From the NCBI RefSeq assembly GCF_017875235.1, contig NZ_JAGGMI010000011.1, positions 62,001 through 126,000 of the forward strand: a stretch of 64,000 bases of DNA. Direction: 5' to 3'. The DNA is from Asticcacaulis solisilvae (GTDB lineage Bacteria; Pseudomonadota; Alphaproteobacteria; Caulobacterales; Caulobacteraceae). The notes under the pieces are model-generated. The model did not search any database and was not told where the DNA came from. It saw only the letters and a program-made list of their open reading frames with translations. Of the stretch, positions 1 through 7,632 are shown one piece after another. The first letter of the stretch is position 1. Every line of letters starts with the position of its first letter. The translations under genes and the position numbers were made by a program.

Positions 1-569
1 CGTTCGAGAGTCTTAAGATGGCCGGGCCCTATCTCGATCAGATTCTGGGCATCGGGCTCGATTCGTCCGAGGTCGGCCATCCGCCGGCGAAGTTCGCCCG
101 CGTCTTTGCCCGCGCCCGCGATATGGGGCTGAAGCTCACCTGCCACGCCGGCGAGGAAGGCCCGCCGGAATACGTCTATGAGGCGCTGGACCTGCTGAAG
201 ATCGACCGCATCGATCACGGCAACCGGTCGCTGGAAGACCCGGATCTGGTCGCGCGCATCGTCCGTGACGGGCTGACGCTGACGGTCTGTCCGCTGTCGA
301 ATCACAAGCTGTGCGTGGTCGAAAGCTTACGCGACCACCCCATTCCGCTGATGCTGAAATACGGCCTGAAGGCGACGATCAATTCCGACGATCCGGCCTA
401 TTTCGGCGGCTATGTGAACGACAACTTCAAAGCCCTGACACGGCTGGGCCTGATCGGCCGCGACGACTGCCTGACCCTGGCCCGCAACAGCATCGCAGGC
501 TCCTTCGCCGTCCCTGAGCGCAAGGCGCAGTTAATGGCTGAAATCGAGGCGTACGCGGCCACGCGCTGA
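1..569 (+). CDS. Adenine/adenosine deaminase, C-terminal part (5' end outside window)
   Basis: The reading frame is already open at base 3, so the true start lies upstream. The visible part is the C-terminal half of an adenosine deaminase-family amidohydrolase. It carries the metal-site motif HAGEE, then RIDHGNRS, then SNHKL and the NSDDPAYFGGY signature with the catalytic Asp pair. The YFGGY context is more typical of the microbial adenine deaminase branch (adenine to hypoxanthine, purine salvage) than of classical adenosine deaminase. Cytoplasmic zinc enzyme by family. The last 39 bases overlap the convergent gene at 531-1106. The substrate (adenine or adenosine) is inferred from subfamily resemblance only. 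Confidence 0.85.
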   Translation, partial: FESLKMAGPYLDQILGIGLDSSEVGHPPAKFARVFARARDMGLKLTCHAGEEGPPEYVYEALDLLKIDRIDHGNRSLEDPDLVARIVRDGLTLTVCPLSNHKLCVVESLRDHPIPLMLKYGLKATINSDDPAYFGGYVNDNFKALTRLGLIGRDDCLTLARNSIAGSFAVPERKAQLMAEIEAYAATR

Positions 570-1106
570 CTGGGGCCTCCCCGGACGCGCGGTCTTTTGC
601 CCGGCCATGCGGGCATCGAGAAAATTACCGAAGGCCGTCGAGATCAGGACGACGAGCAGTCCCCCCGTCAGCAGGGCGCCGCCTAAATAAAGGGCCTGGA
701 TGTCGAACACCGCCCTTTGCCGCCACGCCAGTATGCCGGCGCTGATCAGGAAGGCGACCACGGCGCGCGGCGTATAGCCTTTTGGGCCGCGTAGCCCTGC
801 GAAGATCGAGGTGAAGAGGTAGAAGCTCCAGAAATAAAGGTGGATGCCGACCAGCCAGCCGGCCGCCACCCAGGCCTTCCAGACATAGGAAGCGTAGGAG
901 CCGCCCATGAAGGCATTGGTGATGAAGGCCGCCTCATCGAGCGAGGCGTACCATTGCGATTCCGCGCCCGCGACAAAGGTGTCGAAAGTCTGGTAGCTGG
1001 CAAGGTCGGTCGGCAGCAGGAACTTCACGCCCAGCAAAAGCAGGACGAACAGCTGCCACTCCAGCAGCTTCTCGGCGATCCAGGCGATGAAGCGCCGGAA
1101 GGTCAT
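531..1106 (-). CDS. Hypothetical multi-pass membrane protein
   Basis: This 191-residue protein is not one I recognise. It has about four hydrophobic segments: near residues 15-31 (LLEWQLFVLLLLGVKFLL), 74-103 (an aromatic stretch with WKAWVAAGWLVGIHLYFW), 116-130 and 140-160. The C-terminal tail is short and Arg-rich. An inner-membrane location is inferred from hydrophobicity. It runs tail to tail with the deaminase gene, overlapping it by 39 bases, and lies 15 bases downstream of the DUF1287 gene, so the two may be co-transcribed. GC-rich third positions support coding. Confidence 0.6.
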   Translation of the reverse strand: MTFRRFIAWIAEKLLEWQLFVLLLLGVKFLLPTDLASYQTFDTFVAGAESQWYASLDEAAFITNAFMGGSYASYVWKAWVAAGWLVGIHLYFWSFYLFTSIFAGLRGPKGYTPRAVVAFLISAGILAWRQRAVFDIQALYLGGALLTGGLLVVLISTAFGNFLDARMAGQKTARPGRPQSARGRVRLDFSH

Positions 1107-1121
1107 GCTCGCCCTTTCTTG

Positions 1122-1715
1122 CTACACGGCATAGCGATAATGCCCCGTCATCGGATAGCTGAGCAGGTCGTCATTGAGCTGGGTGCCCAGGCCGATATTC
1201 TGGACGACCATTAGCCGCTTGGTCAAGGTCGAGCGCACCTCGCTGACAATGGCGATATGAGGCCGACCACCCGGAAGGTTGGTGATCAGGTCACCCGGCG
1301 TGTAGTCCTCTGGGTTCTGGCTGACCGGCAGACTGCGGCCGAAGCGCGTCAGGAAGACCTGGAGATTAGGCACGCGGCGATGATCGATATTGCTGTCGGG
1401 CCGCTTCAGCCCCCAGGCCTTGGGATAAAGACGGAAGTTCGCCGCCATATCCTCGTGGACGCGCTGCTGCAGGTCGATGCCGATCGTGCGATAGGCGCGG
1501 ATGACGACATCCGTGCACACGCCCTTTTCCAGCGGCACGTCGCCATTAGGATAAGGAATTCGCGTATAGGCGGGATCGTAGGCCAGGGTCTTCGAAATTT
1601 GGCTGTGGGCGCCTTTCAGTAGCAGCGCCGCCTTGCCCTCGACGGCAACAGAGGCGCGCGCGCAGCCGGCTAAACCCAAGGCCGGCAAAGCGGCCAGAAA
1701 TGCCCTTCGATCCAT
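1122..1715 (-). CDS. DUF1287 family secreted protein (YijF-like)
   Basis: A 197-residue protein with an N-terminal signal sequence ending in a lipobox-like LGLAGC around residue 18, so probably a lipoprotein or exported protein. The body matches DUF1287. Visible motifs are GVCTDVVIRAYR (conserved Cys), the NIDHRRVPNL block, and a His in GGRPHIAIVS. The Cys-His arrangement resembles NlpC/P60-type cysteine peptidases or amidases, so a cell-wall role is plausible but unproven for the family. It begins with ATG after a short leader. It lies downstream of two small lipoprotein genes on the same strand, separated from them by a terminator. Confidence 0.75.
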   Translation of the reverse strand: MDRRAFLAALPALGLAGCARASVAVEGKAALLLKGAHSQISKTLAYDPAYTRIPYPNGDVPLEKGVCTDVVIRAYRTIGIDLQQRVHEDMAANFRLYPKAWGLKRPDSNIDHRRVPNLQVFLTRFGRSLPVSQNPEDYTPGDLITNLPGGRPHIAIVSEVRSTLTKRLMVVQNIGLGTQLNDDLLSYPMTGHYRYAV

Positions 1716-1844
1716 TGGCCTCCCCGTGCTGAGACAATCGTGATTAACACGATTTCGCGCATCCGTCGCCGGGCTTTAAGCCACACGCGGACGTCCATAG
1801 TCATGAGAAGGGTTCGTGTTCTAAAAAAGGCGCAGGCCAATATG

Positions 1845-1871
1845 AAAAAGGCCACCTTTTTTCAGGTGGCC
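1845..1871 (-). terminator. Intrinsic terminator after the first entericidin-like gene
   Basis: An 8-bp inverted repeat, GGCCACCT (1850-1857) with AGGTGGCC (1864-1871), closes a short A-rich loop. Read on the minus strand it is followed by a T-run (TTTTTC). It lies 16 bases past the stop codon of the small lipoprotein gene at 1887-2012. Confidence 0.8.
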
Positions 1872-1886
1872 ATAATCCGTAACGGA

Positions 1887-2012
1887 TTACTTCGTCGCAT
1901 TCTCCATCGCGTTGCCGACGGAGGTGATGTCCTTGCCGACGCCCTTGATGGTGTTGCACGCCGAAATCAAAGGCAGAAGGGCGATCAGGGAAAAAACCAC
2001 GATGCGTTTCAT
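1887..2012 (-). CDS. Entericidin A/B-like small lipoprotein
   Basis: A 41-residue peptide, MKRIVVFSLIALLPLISA followed by a lipobox Cys, then NTIKGVGKDITSVGNAMENATK. The short signal peptide, ISAC lipobox and Thr/Gly-rich mature part match the entericidin EcnA/EcnB family, small membrane lipoproteins described as an antidote/toxin pair in enterobacteria. The start is supported by AGGAG about 10 bases upstream. A strong terminator follows. It is paralogous to the next gene upstream (2099-2227); the mature parts share GKD(I/V)TSVG and an ATK/AAK end. It shows no Ecn function beyond family resemblance. Confidence 0.85.
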   Translation of the reverse strand: MKRIVVFSLIALLPLISACNTIKGVGKDITSVGNAMENATK

Positions 2013-2098
2013 AGAATCTATCTCCTCTCACTGAGATATGCGTCCATAACACGCTTTTTCGGGTTTGCCGAGATCACCCTTCTGAGCCGTTTACTGGG

Positions 2099-2227
2099 TT
2101 ACTTCGCGGCGTCTTCCATGGCTTCGCCGACCGAAGTGACGTCCTTGCCGGCGCCTTGTACCGTATGGCAGGCAGTGGTGACGAGCGGGGCAAGACAAAG
2201 CAGGGACACGATAACAAGGCGTTTCAT
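2099..2227 (-). CDS. Entericidin A/B-like small lipoprotein (paralogue)
   Basis: A 42-residue peptide with signal sequence MKRLVIVSLLCLAPLVTTA, lipobox Cys20, and mature part HTVQGAGKDVTSVGEAMEDAAK. AAGGAA lies about 10 bases before the ATG. Like its neighbour at 1887-2012 it fits the entericidin family. Its mature region is more acidic (EAMEDAAK against NAMENATK), which is the kind of difference expected in a two-member set but does not show which would be toxin and which antidote. The 86 bases between the two genes hold no obvious terminator. Confidence 0.85.
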   Translation of the reverse strand: MKRLVIVSLLCLAPLVTTACHTVQGAGKDVTSVGEAMEDAAK

Positions 2228-2369
2228 AGCTTAAGTTCCTTCTGTGCCAAATTACACACAGGAAGTATCCCCACGGCGCGGTCAGTTTGCGATGAGGTTC
2301 GCTGGCAAAAACGTAAAAAGCGCGAAATGGGCCGTTGGCGCACGCGGCGTGCAGGGCTAAGACGGGCGG

Positions 2370-3548
2370 ATGTCGTTATCACCTGCCCTTTCCGTTGCCA
2401 TTGTCGGCGCAGGCCCCGCCGGCTTAATGGCTGCCGAAGTCCTGGCCGAAGCCGGCGCGCGCGTCGCCGTTTACGACCGCATGCCTTCGGTGGCGCGTAA
2501 ATTTCTGATGGCGGGACGCGGCGGTCTGAACCTCACCCATTCCGAGCCGATGGACCGCTTTGCCGGCCGCTACGGCAAACGCTCTGCTGTACTCAAACCG
2601 GCCCTGGACGCGTTTACGCCCAGGGACCTGCGCGCCTGGGCCGACAGCCTGGGCGCCGAAACCTTTGTCGGCACGTCGGGCCGGGTGTTCCCGAAGGCGA
2701 TGAAAGCCTCGCCTTTATTGCGCGCATGGCTGAACCGGCTGGAAGGATTGGGCGTTGTCATTCATCTCCGCCACGACTGGCGCGGCTGGGACGACGAAGC
2801 ATTGCTGTTCGATACCCACGATGGCCCGTTACGCGTTGCCGCCGACCGGACGATCCTGGCGCTCGGCGGCGCCAGCTGGCCACGCCTCGGCAGCGACGGC
2901 GGCTGGATGCCATTGCTGGAGAGCAAGGGCGTAGAAATCGCACCGTTCAGGCCGGCCAACGCTGGTTTCACCACGCAATGGACACAGCATTTCGCCGAAA
3001 AATTCGCGGGTGAGCCGCTCAAGAACATTGCGCTCAGCTTCGGCGGCAAGACCGTGCGCGGCGAAGCCATGCTGACGCGCGCCGGGCTGGAAGGCGGGGC
3101 CGTCTATGCCTTGTCGGGACCTTTACGCGACGCGATCGCCAGCTATGGCCACGCCGACCTGATGATCGATCTCCGGCCCGACATGAATGCCGGCCAGGTT
3201 GCGTCAAAGCTCGGCCGCGCCTCAGCCAAGGACAGCCTCAGCAACCGGCTGCGCAAGGCGCTTAACCTGTCGCCCGCCGCCATCGGCCTGGTCCACGAAA
3301 CCAAGGCCAGCGACATCAAGGCCGTGCCCTTGCGTTTGAGCGCCATGCAGGGGCTGGACCGCGCCATCTCCTCGGCCGGCGGCATACGCTTCGAGGCCGT
3401 CACGCCGGGCTTTGAACTCAAGGCCCTCCCCGGCGTCCATGCCATCGGCGAAATGCTCGACTGGGAAGCGCCCACGGGCGGCTATCTGCTCCAGGCCTCC
3501 TTCGCCACGGCGGTCACGGCGGCGCGGGATGTCCTCGCCGACACGTAA
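2370..3548 (+). CDS. BaiN/HI0933-type FAD-dependent flavoprotein (TIGR03862-like)
   Basis: A 392-residue protein with an N-terminal FAD-binding GxGxxG (VGAGPAGLMAAE) followed by the family signature KFLMAGRGGLNLTHSE. A second dinucleotide-type motif is ILALGGASWPRLGSDG, and the C-terminal block is AIGEMLDWEAPTGGYLLQ. These are typical of the HI0933/BaiN flavoproteins, and the spacing fits the TIGR03862 subgroup. A predicted cytosolic oxidoreductase, substrate unknown; members named BaiN act in bile acid dehydroxylation but that cannot be assumed here. It appears to be a single gene; the next gene, cysT, starts 155 bases downstream. Confidence 0.85.
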   Translation: MSLSPALSVAIVGAGPAGLMAAEVLAEAGARVAVYDRMPSVARKFLMAGRGGLNLTHSEPMDRFAGRYGKRSAVLKPALDAFTPRDLRAWADSLGAETFVGTSGRVFPKAMKASPLLRAWLNRLEGLGVVIHLRHDWRGWDDEALLFDTHDGPLRVAADRTILALGGASWPRLGSDGGWMPLLESKGVEIAPFRPANAGFTTQWTQHFAEKFAGEPLKNIALSFGGKTVRGEAMLTRAGLEGGAVYALSGPLRDAIASYGHADLMIDLRPDMNAGQVASKLGRASAKDSLSNRLRKALNLSPAAIGLVHETKASDIKAVPLRLSAMQGLDRAISSAGGIRFEAVTPGFELKALPGVHAIGEMLDWEAPTGGYLLQASFATAVTAARDVLADT

Positions 3549-3703
3549 GTGTCACGCGCCTATCGCGCGTATGGGTTAGAGACTCTGATGAAAGCGCCGA
3601 TGATTTCTGATATGACGTTGCCCGCCCGGTGGGCTATAGGCGATACTCTACCGGGGAAGTTTTCTTTCACCCGCACGATTGTTTTCGTTGATTCAGGTCA
3701 CGC

Positions 3704-4597
3704 ATGACGTCATCCGCAACGCCCGCGCGCGCGCCTGTGCCCGAAGGCTTCAAGCCCCCCAAGGCCAGCCTGCACACCCGCGTCCTGCCGGGTTTCAAGT
3801 GGTCGCTGGGCGTTACCCTGACCTATCTGTCGCTGATCGTCCTGATCCCGCTGGCGGCGCTGGCGGCGCGGCCATGGGAACACGGGCTGCAAGGGTTCCT
3901 GTTCAACCTGACCGATGGCCGCGTCTTGTCAGCCCTGCGCCTGAGCTTCAGCGTCGCGGCGGCGGCTGCCTTTCTCAACCTGTTCATCGGCCTGGCAATC
4001 GCCTGGGTGCTGACGCGCTATGAGTTCCCCGGCAAGCGCCTGATGGACGCGCTGGTCGACCTGCCCTTCGCCCTGCCGACCGCGGTTGCCGGCATCGCGC
4101 TGACCGCGCTTTATGCACCGAACGGCTGGATCGGCTCGCTTCTGACGCCGCTCGGCATCAAGGTCGCCTATACGCCGCTCGGCATTTTTATCGCCCTGGT
4201 CTTTGTCGGCCTGCCCTTCATTGTCCGCAGCGTTCAGCCCGTCCTCGCCGAATTCGACGCCGAAGTCGAGGAGGCCGCCCGAACGCTGGGCGCCACGCCG
4301 ATCCAGACCGCCATCCGCGTCATCCTGCCTGGCCTGACGCCCGCCCTGATTTCCGGCTTTTCGCTGTCTCTGGCACGCGCCGTCGGTGAATACGGCTCGG
4401 TCATCTTCATCGCCGGCAACAAGCAGAACGTCACCGAAATCGCTCCGTTGCTGATCATCATCAAGCTACAGGAATTCGACTATGCCGGCGCCGCCAGCGT
4501 GGCGCTGATCATGCTGATGATGTCATTCGGTGTTCTGATCGTGCTCAACATGATCCAGCTGTGGATTTCCAGCCGTGGCCAGGGAGCCGCGAAATGA
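3704..4597 (+). CDS. cysT: Sulfate/thiosulfate ABC transporter permease CysT (CysU)
   Basis: A 297-residue inner-membrane permease with about six transmembrane helices and the cytoplasmic EAA loop [25 protein letters not shown] that contacts the ATPase. The ending [12 protein letters not shown] fits the sulfate permease family. It is the first gene of cysT-cysW-cysA and overlaps cysW by four bases (ATGA), a sign of translational coupling. The solute-binding partner is at 10102-11115, separated from the transporter genes by a regulator, a small protein and an outer-membrane receptor. Imports sulfate or thiosulfate for cysteine synthesis. Confidence 0.93.
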   Translation: MTSSATPARAPVPEGFKPPKASLHTRVLPGFKWSLGVTLTYLSLIVLIPLAALAARPWEHGLQGFLFNLTDGRVLSALRLSFSVAAAAAFLNLFIGLAIAWVLTRYEFPGKRLMDALVDLPFALPTAVAGIALTALYAPNGWIGSLLTPLGIKVAYTPLGIFIALVFVGLPFIVRSVQPVLAEFDAEVEEAARTLGATPIQTAIRVILPGLTPALISGFSLSLARAVGEYGSVIFIAGNKQNVTEIAPLLIIIKLQEFDYAGAASVALIMLMMSFGVLIVLNMIQLWISSRGQGAAK

Positions 4598-5439
4598 GCG
4601 CCCGCGCCCCCACCCTGCCCAAGACCGCCGGCGCCATCGGCCTGACCGCCACGGCCATCCTGTGGCTGGGCCTGATCATCGTCCTGCCGTTGGTCGTCGT
4701 TATCTTCGAAGCCGTCAAGGAAGGGCCATCGCCTTATCTGGCGGCCCTCGCCCAGCCCGACACCATCTCGGCGATCCAACTGACGCTTCTGGTCGCCGCC
4801 ATCGCCGTACCGCTCAATGCTATCTTTGGACTTGCGGCCGCATGGTGCATCACGCGTTTCGAGTTCAAGGGCAAGGGCATCCTGCTCACCATCCTGGATC
4901 TGCCCTTCACCATTTCGCCGGTCATTTCGGGCCTGGTGTGGATCCTGCTGTTCGGCGCCAATGGCTGGTTCGGCGGCTGGTTGCGCGAGAACGACATCAA
5001 GATCGTCTTCGCCCTGCCCGGCCTGGTGCTGGCGACCGTGCTGGTCACCCTGCCCTTCGTGGCGCGCGAGCTGATCCCGCTGATGATCGACCAGGGCACC
5101 GATGAGGAGGTCGCCGCCGTGACGCTGGGCGCGCGCGGCTGGGACGTCTTCTTCCGCATTACGCTGCCGAACATCAAGTGGGCCCTGCTGTATGGCGTGC
5201 TGCTCTGTACCGCCCGCGCCATGGGCGAATTCGGCGCGGTCAGTGTCGTGTCGGGCCACATCCGCGGCCTGACCAATACCCTGCCCTTGCAGATCGAAAT
5301 CCTGCACTATCAATATGAATCGGTCGCGGCCTTTGCCTGCGCCTCCATCCTGACGGGCCTGGCCCTGATCACCCTGGTTCTTAAGACCCTGCTTGAGTGG
5401 CGTTTTGCCGGCGAACTGGCCGCCCACCGGAGACACTGA
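4594..5439 (+). CDS. cysW: Sulfate/thiosulfate ABC transporter permease CysW
   Basis: A 281-residue permease, starting at the ATG that overlaps the cysT stop codon. An upstream in-frame ATG at 4561 lies inside cysT and is less likely. It has about six membrane helices, the EAA loop [24 protein letters not shown], and the CysW-like [22 protein letters not shown] ending. It forms the membrane channel as a heterodimer with CysT. The next gene, cysA, starts five bases after the stop. Confidence 0.93.
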   Translation: MSARAPTLPKTAGAIGLTATAILWLGLIIVLPLVVVIFEAVKEGPSPYLAALAQPDTISAIQLTLLVAAIAVPLNAIFGLAAAWCITRFEFKGKGILLTILDLPFTISPVISGLVWILLFGANGWFGGWLRENDIKIVFALPGLVLATVLVTLPFVARELIPLMIDQGTDEEVAAVTLGARGWDVFFRITLPNIKWALLYGVLLCTARAMGEFGAVSVVSGHIRGLTNTLPLQIEILHYQYESVAAFACASILTGLALITLVLKTLLEWRFAGELAAHRRH

Positions 5440-5444
5440 AGTTT

Positions 5445-6479
5445 ATGTCTTTGATTGTTCAAAACGTTTCCAAGAGCTTCACCAACTTCGCTGCCCTGCA
5501 CGAAGTGTCGTTCGAGGCACGCCCGCGTGAATTCCTGGCGCTCCTGGGCCCATCGGGCTCGGGGAAGACGACGCTGCTGCGCCTGCTGGCCGGCCTCGAC
5601 CAGCCGAACTCGGGATCGATCACTTTCGAGGGCGAGGACTTCCTGCAACTGAACGCGCGTGAACGCCGCGTCGGCATGGTTTTCCAGTCCTACGCCCTGT
5701 TCCGCCACATGACGGTCGCCCAGAACATCGCCTTCGGCCTTGACGTCCGTCCGGGCAAGGAGCGTCCGTCCAAGGCCGACATCAAGGCCAAGGTCGAAAG
5801 CCTGCTCAGCCTGATCCAGATGGAAGACTTCGGCAAACGCTTCCCGACCCAGTTGTCGGGCGGCCAGCGTCAGCGCGTGGCTTTGGCCCGCGCCCTGGCA
5901 ATCTCCCCACGCCTGCTGCTGCTCGATGAGCCGTTCGGTGCGCTTGACGCCCTGGTGCGCAAGGACCTGCGCCGCTGGCTGCGCAAGATCCACGACGAGA
6001 CCGGCGTCACCACCGTCTTCGTCACCCACGACCAGGAAGAGGCGCTGGACCTCGCCGACCGCGTCGTCGTGCTGAAAGACGGCGAGATCGAACAGATCGG
6101 CGAGCCACTGGAGCTGTACCGCCAGCCCAGGACCGCCTTCGTCTTCGACTTCCTGGGCCATGCCAATATCGCGCAAGGCGCCCTGTCCGGCGGTAAGGTG
6201 GCCTTCGACGGCTTCTCGGTGCCGGCCGCTTCCTCGGCCGCCGACGGCCAGGTCACGGTGCGCTTCCGCCCGTTCGACAGCGAAGTCTCGCGCACCGGTC
6301 CTGGCTTTGCCGGCAAGGTCCTCTCGGTTCTGCCTGCCGGCGCCAACCTGCGCCTGGAAGTGCGCCTCTCCGATGGCACGGTCTATGAGACCCAGCACGC
6401 CCACAGCTCGGATGCCTCGACCCTGCATGCCGGCGACGACGTCTTTGTCCGCCCGACCAAGGTCTACGCCTTCGCATGA
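5445..6479 (+). CDS. cysA: Sulfate/thiosulfate ABC transporter ATPase CysA
   Basis: A 344-residue ATPase. Walker A is GPSGSGKTT (residues 35-43), the Q-loop Gln is at about 81, the signature is LSGGQ (138-142), and Walker B LLLLDEPFGALD is followed by the H-loop VFVTHD. A C-terminal TOBE-like regulatory domain occupies about residues 235-344. The ATG at 5445 is preceded by GGAG; an upstream in-frame codon would overlap cysW and is rejected. It energises the CysTW channel. A strong hairpin follows directly, and that hairpin carries an inserted element. Confidence 0.93.
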   Translation: MSLIVQNVSKSFTNFAALHEVSFEARPREFLALLGPSGSGKTTLLRLLAGLDQPNSGSITFEGEDFLQLNARERRVGMVFQSYALFRHMTVAQNIAFGLDVRPGKERPSKADIKAKVESLLSLIQMEDFGKRFPTQLSGGQRQRVALARALAISPRLLLLDEPFGALDALVRKDLRRWLRKIHDETGVTTVFVTHDQEEALDLADRVVVLKDGEIEQIGEPLELYRQPRTAFVFDFLGHANIAQGALSGGKVAFDGFSVPAASSAADGQVTVRFRPFDSEVSRTGPGFAGKVLSVLPAGANLRLEVRLSDGTVYETQHAHSSDASTLHAGDDVFVRPTKVYAFA

Positions 6480-6500
6480 TAGCATTGCAGTCCTGTTTAA

Positions 6501-6528
6501 AACGGCCGCGAACCTGTTCGCGGCCGTT
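6501..6528. terminator. Palindromic terminator stem after cysA, left copy
   Basis: A 28-base palindrome, AACGGCCGCGAAC, loop CT, then the complementary arm ending in GGCCGTT. It lies 21 bases past the cysA stop. On the plus strand the usual T-run is absent because the sequence passes straight into CAGGCTGCTG of the inserted element. An identical copy with T-rich flank lies at 6679-6706. On the minus strand this copy is followed by TTTT. Confidence 0.7.
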
Positions 6529-6678
6529 CAGGCTGCTGACAAAGTCTGTGGACAATTTTCATGCGGTATATTGCCACCTGATTCACGGAACGTCTCGGAA
6601 TCAAGCGGTGAACATATCGGAATCAAATTGTGGCAATTGGCCCTTCTCAAAAAAGATAGGGGGTTTGTCAGTAGCCTG
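6529..6678. mobile_element. 150-bp miniature element (MITE-like) with terminal inverted repeats and 28-bp target duplication
   Basis: The element begins CAGGCTGCTGACAAA (6529-6543) and ends TTTGTCAGTAGCCTG (6664-6678), a 15-bp terminal inverted repeat with one mismatch. It is bounded by two exact 28-base copies of a palindromic terminator (6501-6528 and 6679-6706) in the same orientation, as expected for a target-site duplication. Inside, an inverted pair ATTGCCAC (6570-6577) and GTGGCAAT (6630-6637) encloses two TCGGAATCAA repeats (6595-6604, 6617-6626). It has no coding capacity. Insertion into terminator palindromes with long direct repeats is reported for IS1182-type elements; that assignment is inference. 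Confidence 0.7.
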
Positions 6679-6710
6679 AACGGCCGCGAACCTGTTCGCG
6701 GCCGTTTTGT
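6679..6710 (+). terminator. Palindromic terminator, right copy with T-rich tail
   Basis: The second exact copy of the 28-base palindrome found at 6501-6528, here followed by TTGT. Before the insertion this would have been the single terminator behind cysA. It now insulates the inserted element from the Rrf2 gene downstream. Confidence 0.65.
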
Positions 6711-6742
6711 ATTGGCGCTCGGACAGTCTAACGACGCTGGCA

Positions 6743-6825
6743 GATTAGCCAAACTGCACCGGCTTCGATTAGCCAATCTAAACTCGGGCCTTAATATAAA
6801 CCAATCTAGTAGAGATTAAACTTCA
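6743..6825. promoter_or_regulatory. AT-rich region with repeated motifs upstream of the Rrf2 gene (possible operator)
   Basis: GATTAGCCAA occurs twice, at 6743-6752 and 6767-6776, 24 bases start to start. CCAATCTA occurs at 6773-6780 and again just downstream at about 6801. The base composition is much more AT-rich than the surroundings. The block sits directly upstream of the putative promoter at 6826-6854, where an Rrf2-type autoregulator could bind. No known consensus was matched. Confidence 0.35.
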
Positions 6826-6854
6826 TTGACACAGTTTGGACTAAATCATATTAA
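6826..6854 (+). promoter_or_regulatory. Putative sigma-70 promoter of the Rrf2 gene
   Basis: A perfect -35 hexamer TTGACA at 6826-6831, a 17-base spacer, and TATTAA at 6849-6854 (four of six to consensus). The ATG of the Rrf2 gene follows about 40 bases later, after AGGAGAGG. Confidence 0.55.
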
Positions 6855-6893
6855 ATCAGTGTAGATTGAATACGGCAGCAGGAGAGGCAACAC

Positions 6894-7313
6894 ATGCTAT
6901 CCATGAAAGCCAAATACGCGTTGAAGGCGCTTATTTACATGGCTCAGAGTGATGCTCCCCAGCTGCCCAGCAAGCAGATCGCGGAAGCGGAGAACATACC
7001 CCAGAAGTTCCTGGACAATATCCTCCAGGAACTGCGCCAGAACGGCATCGTCGATTCCAAGCGTGGAATCTTCGGCGGCTACTTCCTGGCCAAGTCCCCA
7101 AAGGACATTTTCCTGGGGGATATTATCCGCATTATCGATGGCCCGCTGGCCCCCATTCGTTGTGCGTCTCTAACCGCCTACCAGAAGTGCGAAGACTGCC
7201 GGGATGAAGCGGCATGCCGCCTGCGCCACGTCATGCTGGATGTGCGCAACGCCATGTCAAACATTCTCGACGGTCGATGTTTGGCCGATCTCATCGGCGT
7301 CAAGGCCGCCTAA
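6894..7313 (+). CDS. Rrf2 family transcriptional regulator, probable sulfur-responsive (CymR/IscR-like)
   Basis: A 139-residue protein with an N-terminal winged helix (MKAKYALKALIYMA, then LPSKQIAEAENIPQKFLDNILQELRQNGIVDSKRG) and the Rrf2 wing GGYFLAKSP. The C-terminal half has four cysteines in RCASLTAYQKCEDCRDEAAC, spaced 9, 3 and 6, which could hold an iron-sulfur cluster or sense thiols. It lies between the sulfate transporter genes and DUF2292/receptor/binding-protein genes, so it probably controls sulfate assimilation, like CymR. A good Shine-Dalgarno (AGGAGAGG) precedes the ATG at 6894. Confidence 0.82.
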   Translation: MLSMKAKYALKALIYMAQSDAPQLPSKQIAEAENIPQKFLDNILQELRQNGIVDSKRGIFGGYFLAKSPKDIFLGDIIRIIDGPLAPIRCASLTAYQKCEDCRDEAACRLRHVMLDVRNAMSNILDGRCLADLIGVKAA

Positions 7314-7360
7314 CACCGTCTGATTTCACAGTTTCACCGCTATTCAAAGACGAGGATCAC

Positions 7361-7564
7361 ATGAGTGTATCGTCCATCGCCCCCGTGCGCCCAAACGTCG
7401 CCGAACTGAGCGACATCGAACGTCACATCCTGCAGAGCCTGCAGCAAATCCGCTTCGGCACGCTGGAGATCGTCATCCACGATTCCCGTGTCGTTCAGAT
7501 CGAACGCAGCGAAAAGGTGCGCTTCGATGTCAAAGGCAAGCCCCTGAGTGAAAGCCTGTCCTGA
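7361..7564 (+). CDS. DUF2292 (YezD-like) small protein
   Basis: A 67-residue protein starting at the ATG preceded by GAGG (an earlier in-frame start would run through the Rrf2 gene and is rejected). The core ERHILQSLQQIRFGTLEIVIHDSRVVQIERSEKVRF matches DUF2292, a small single-domain family that often sits beside sulfate and cysteine assimilation genes. That fits its place between the Rrf2 regulator and a TonB-dependent receptor in this sulfur cluster. The molecular role is unknown. No signal peptide or membrane segment, so probably cytosolic. Confidence 0.8.
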   Translation: MSVSSIAPVRPNVAELSDIERHILQSLQQIRFGTLEIVIHDSRVVQIERSEKVRFDVKGKPLSESLS

Positions 7565-7632
7565 TTTCAGGACAAAAATTACAAATAAAAACAAATAAGT
7601 CGCTGACCAGACCCACTGGAGGTGATGTGCAC

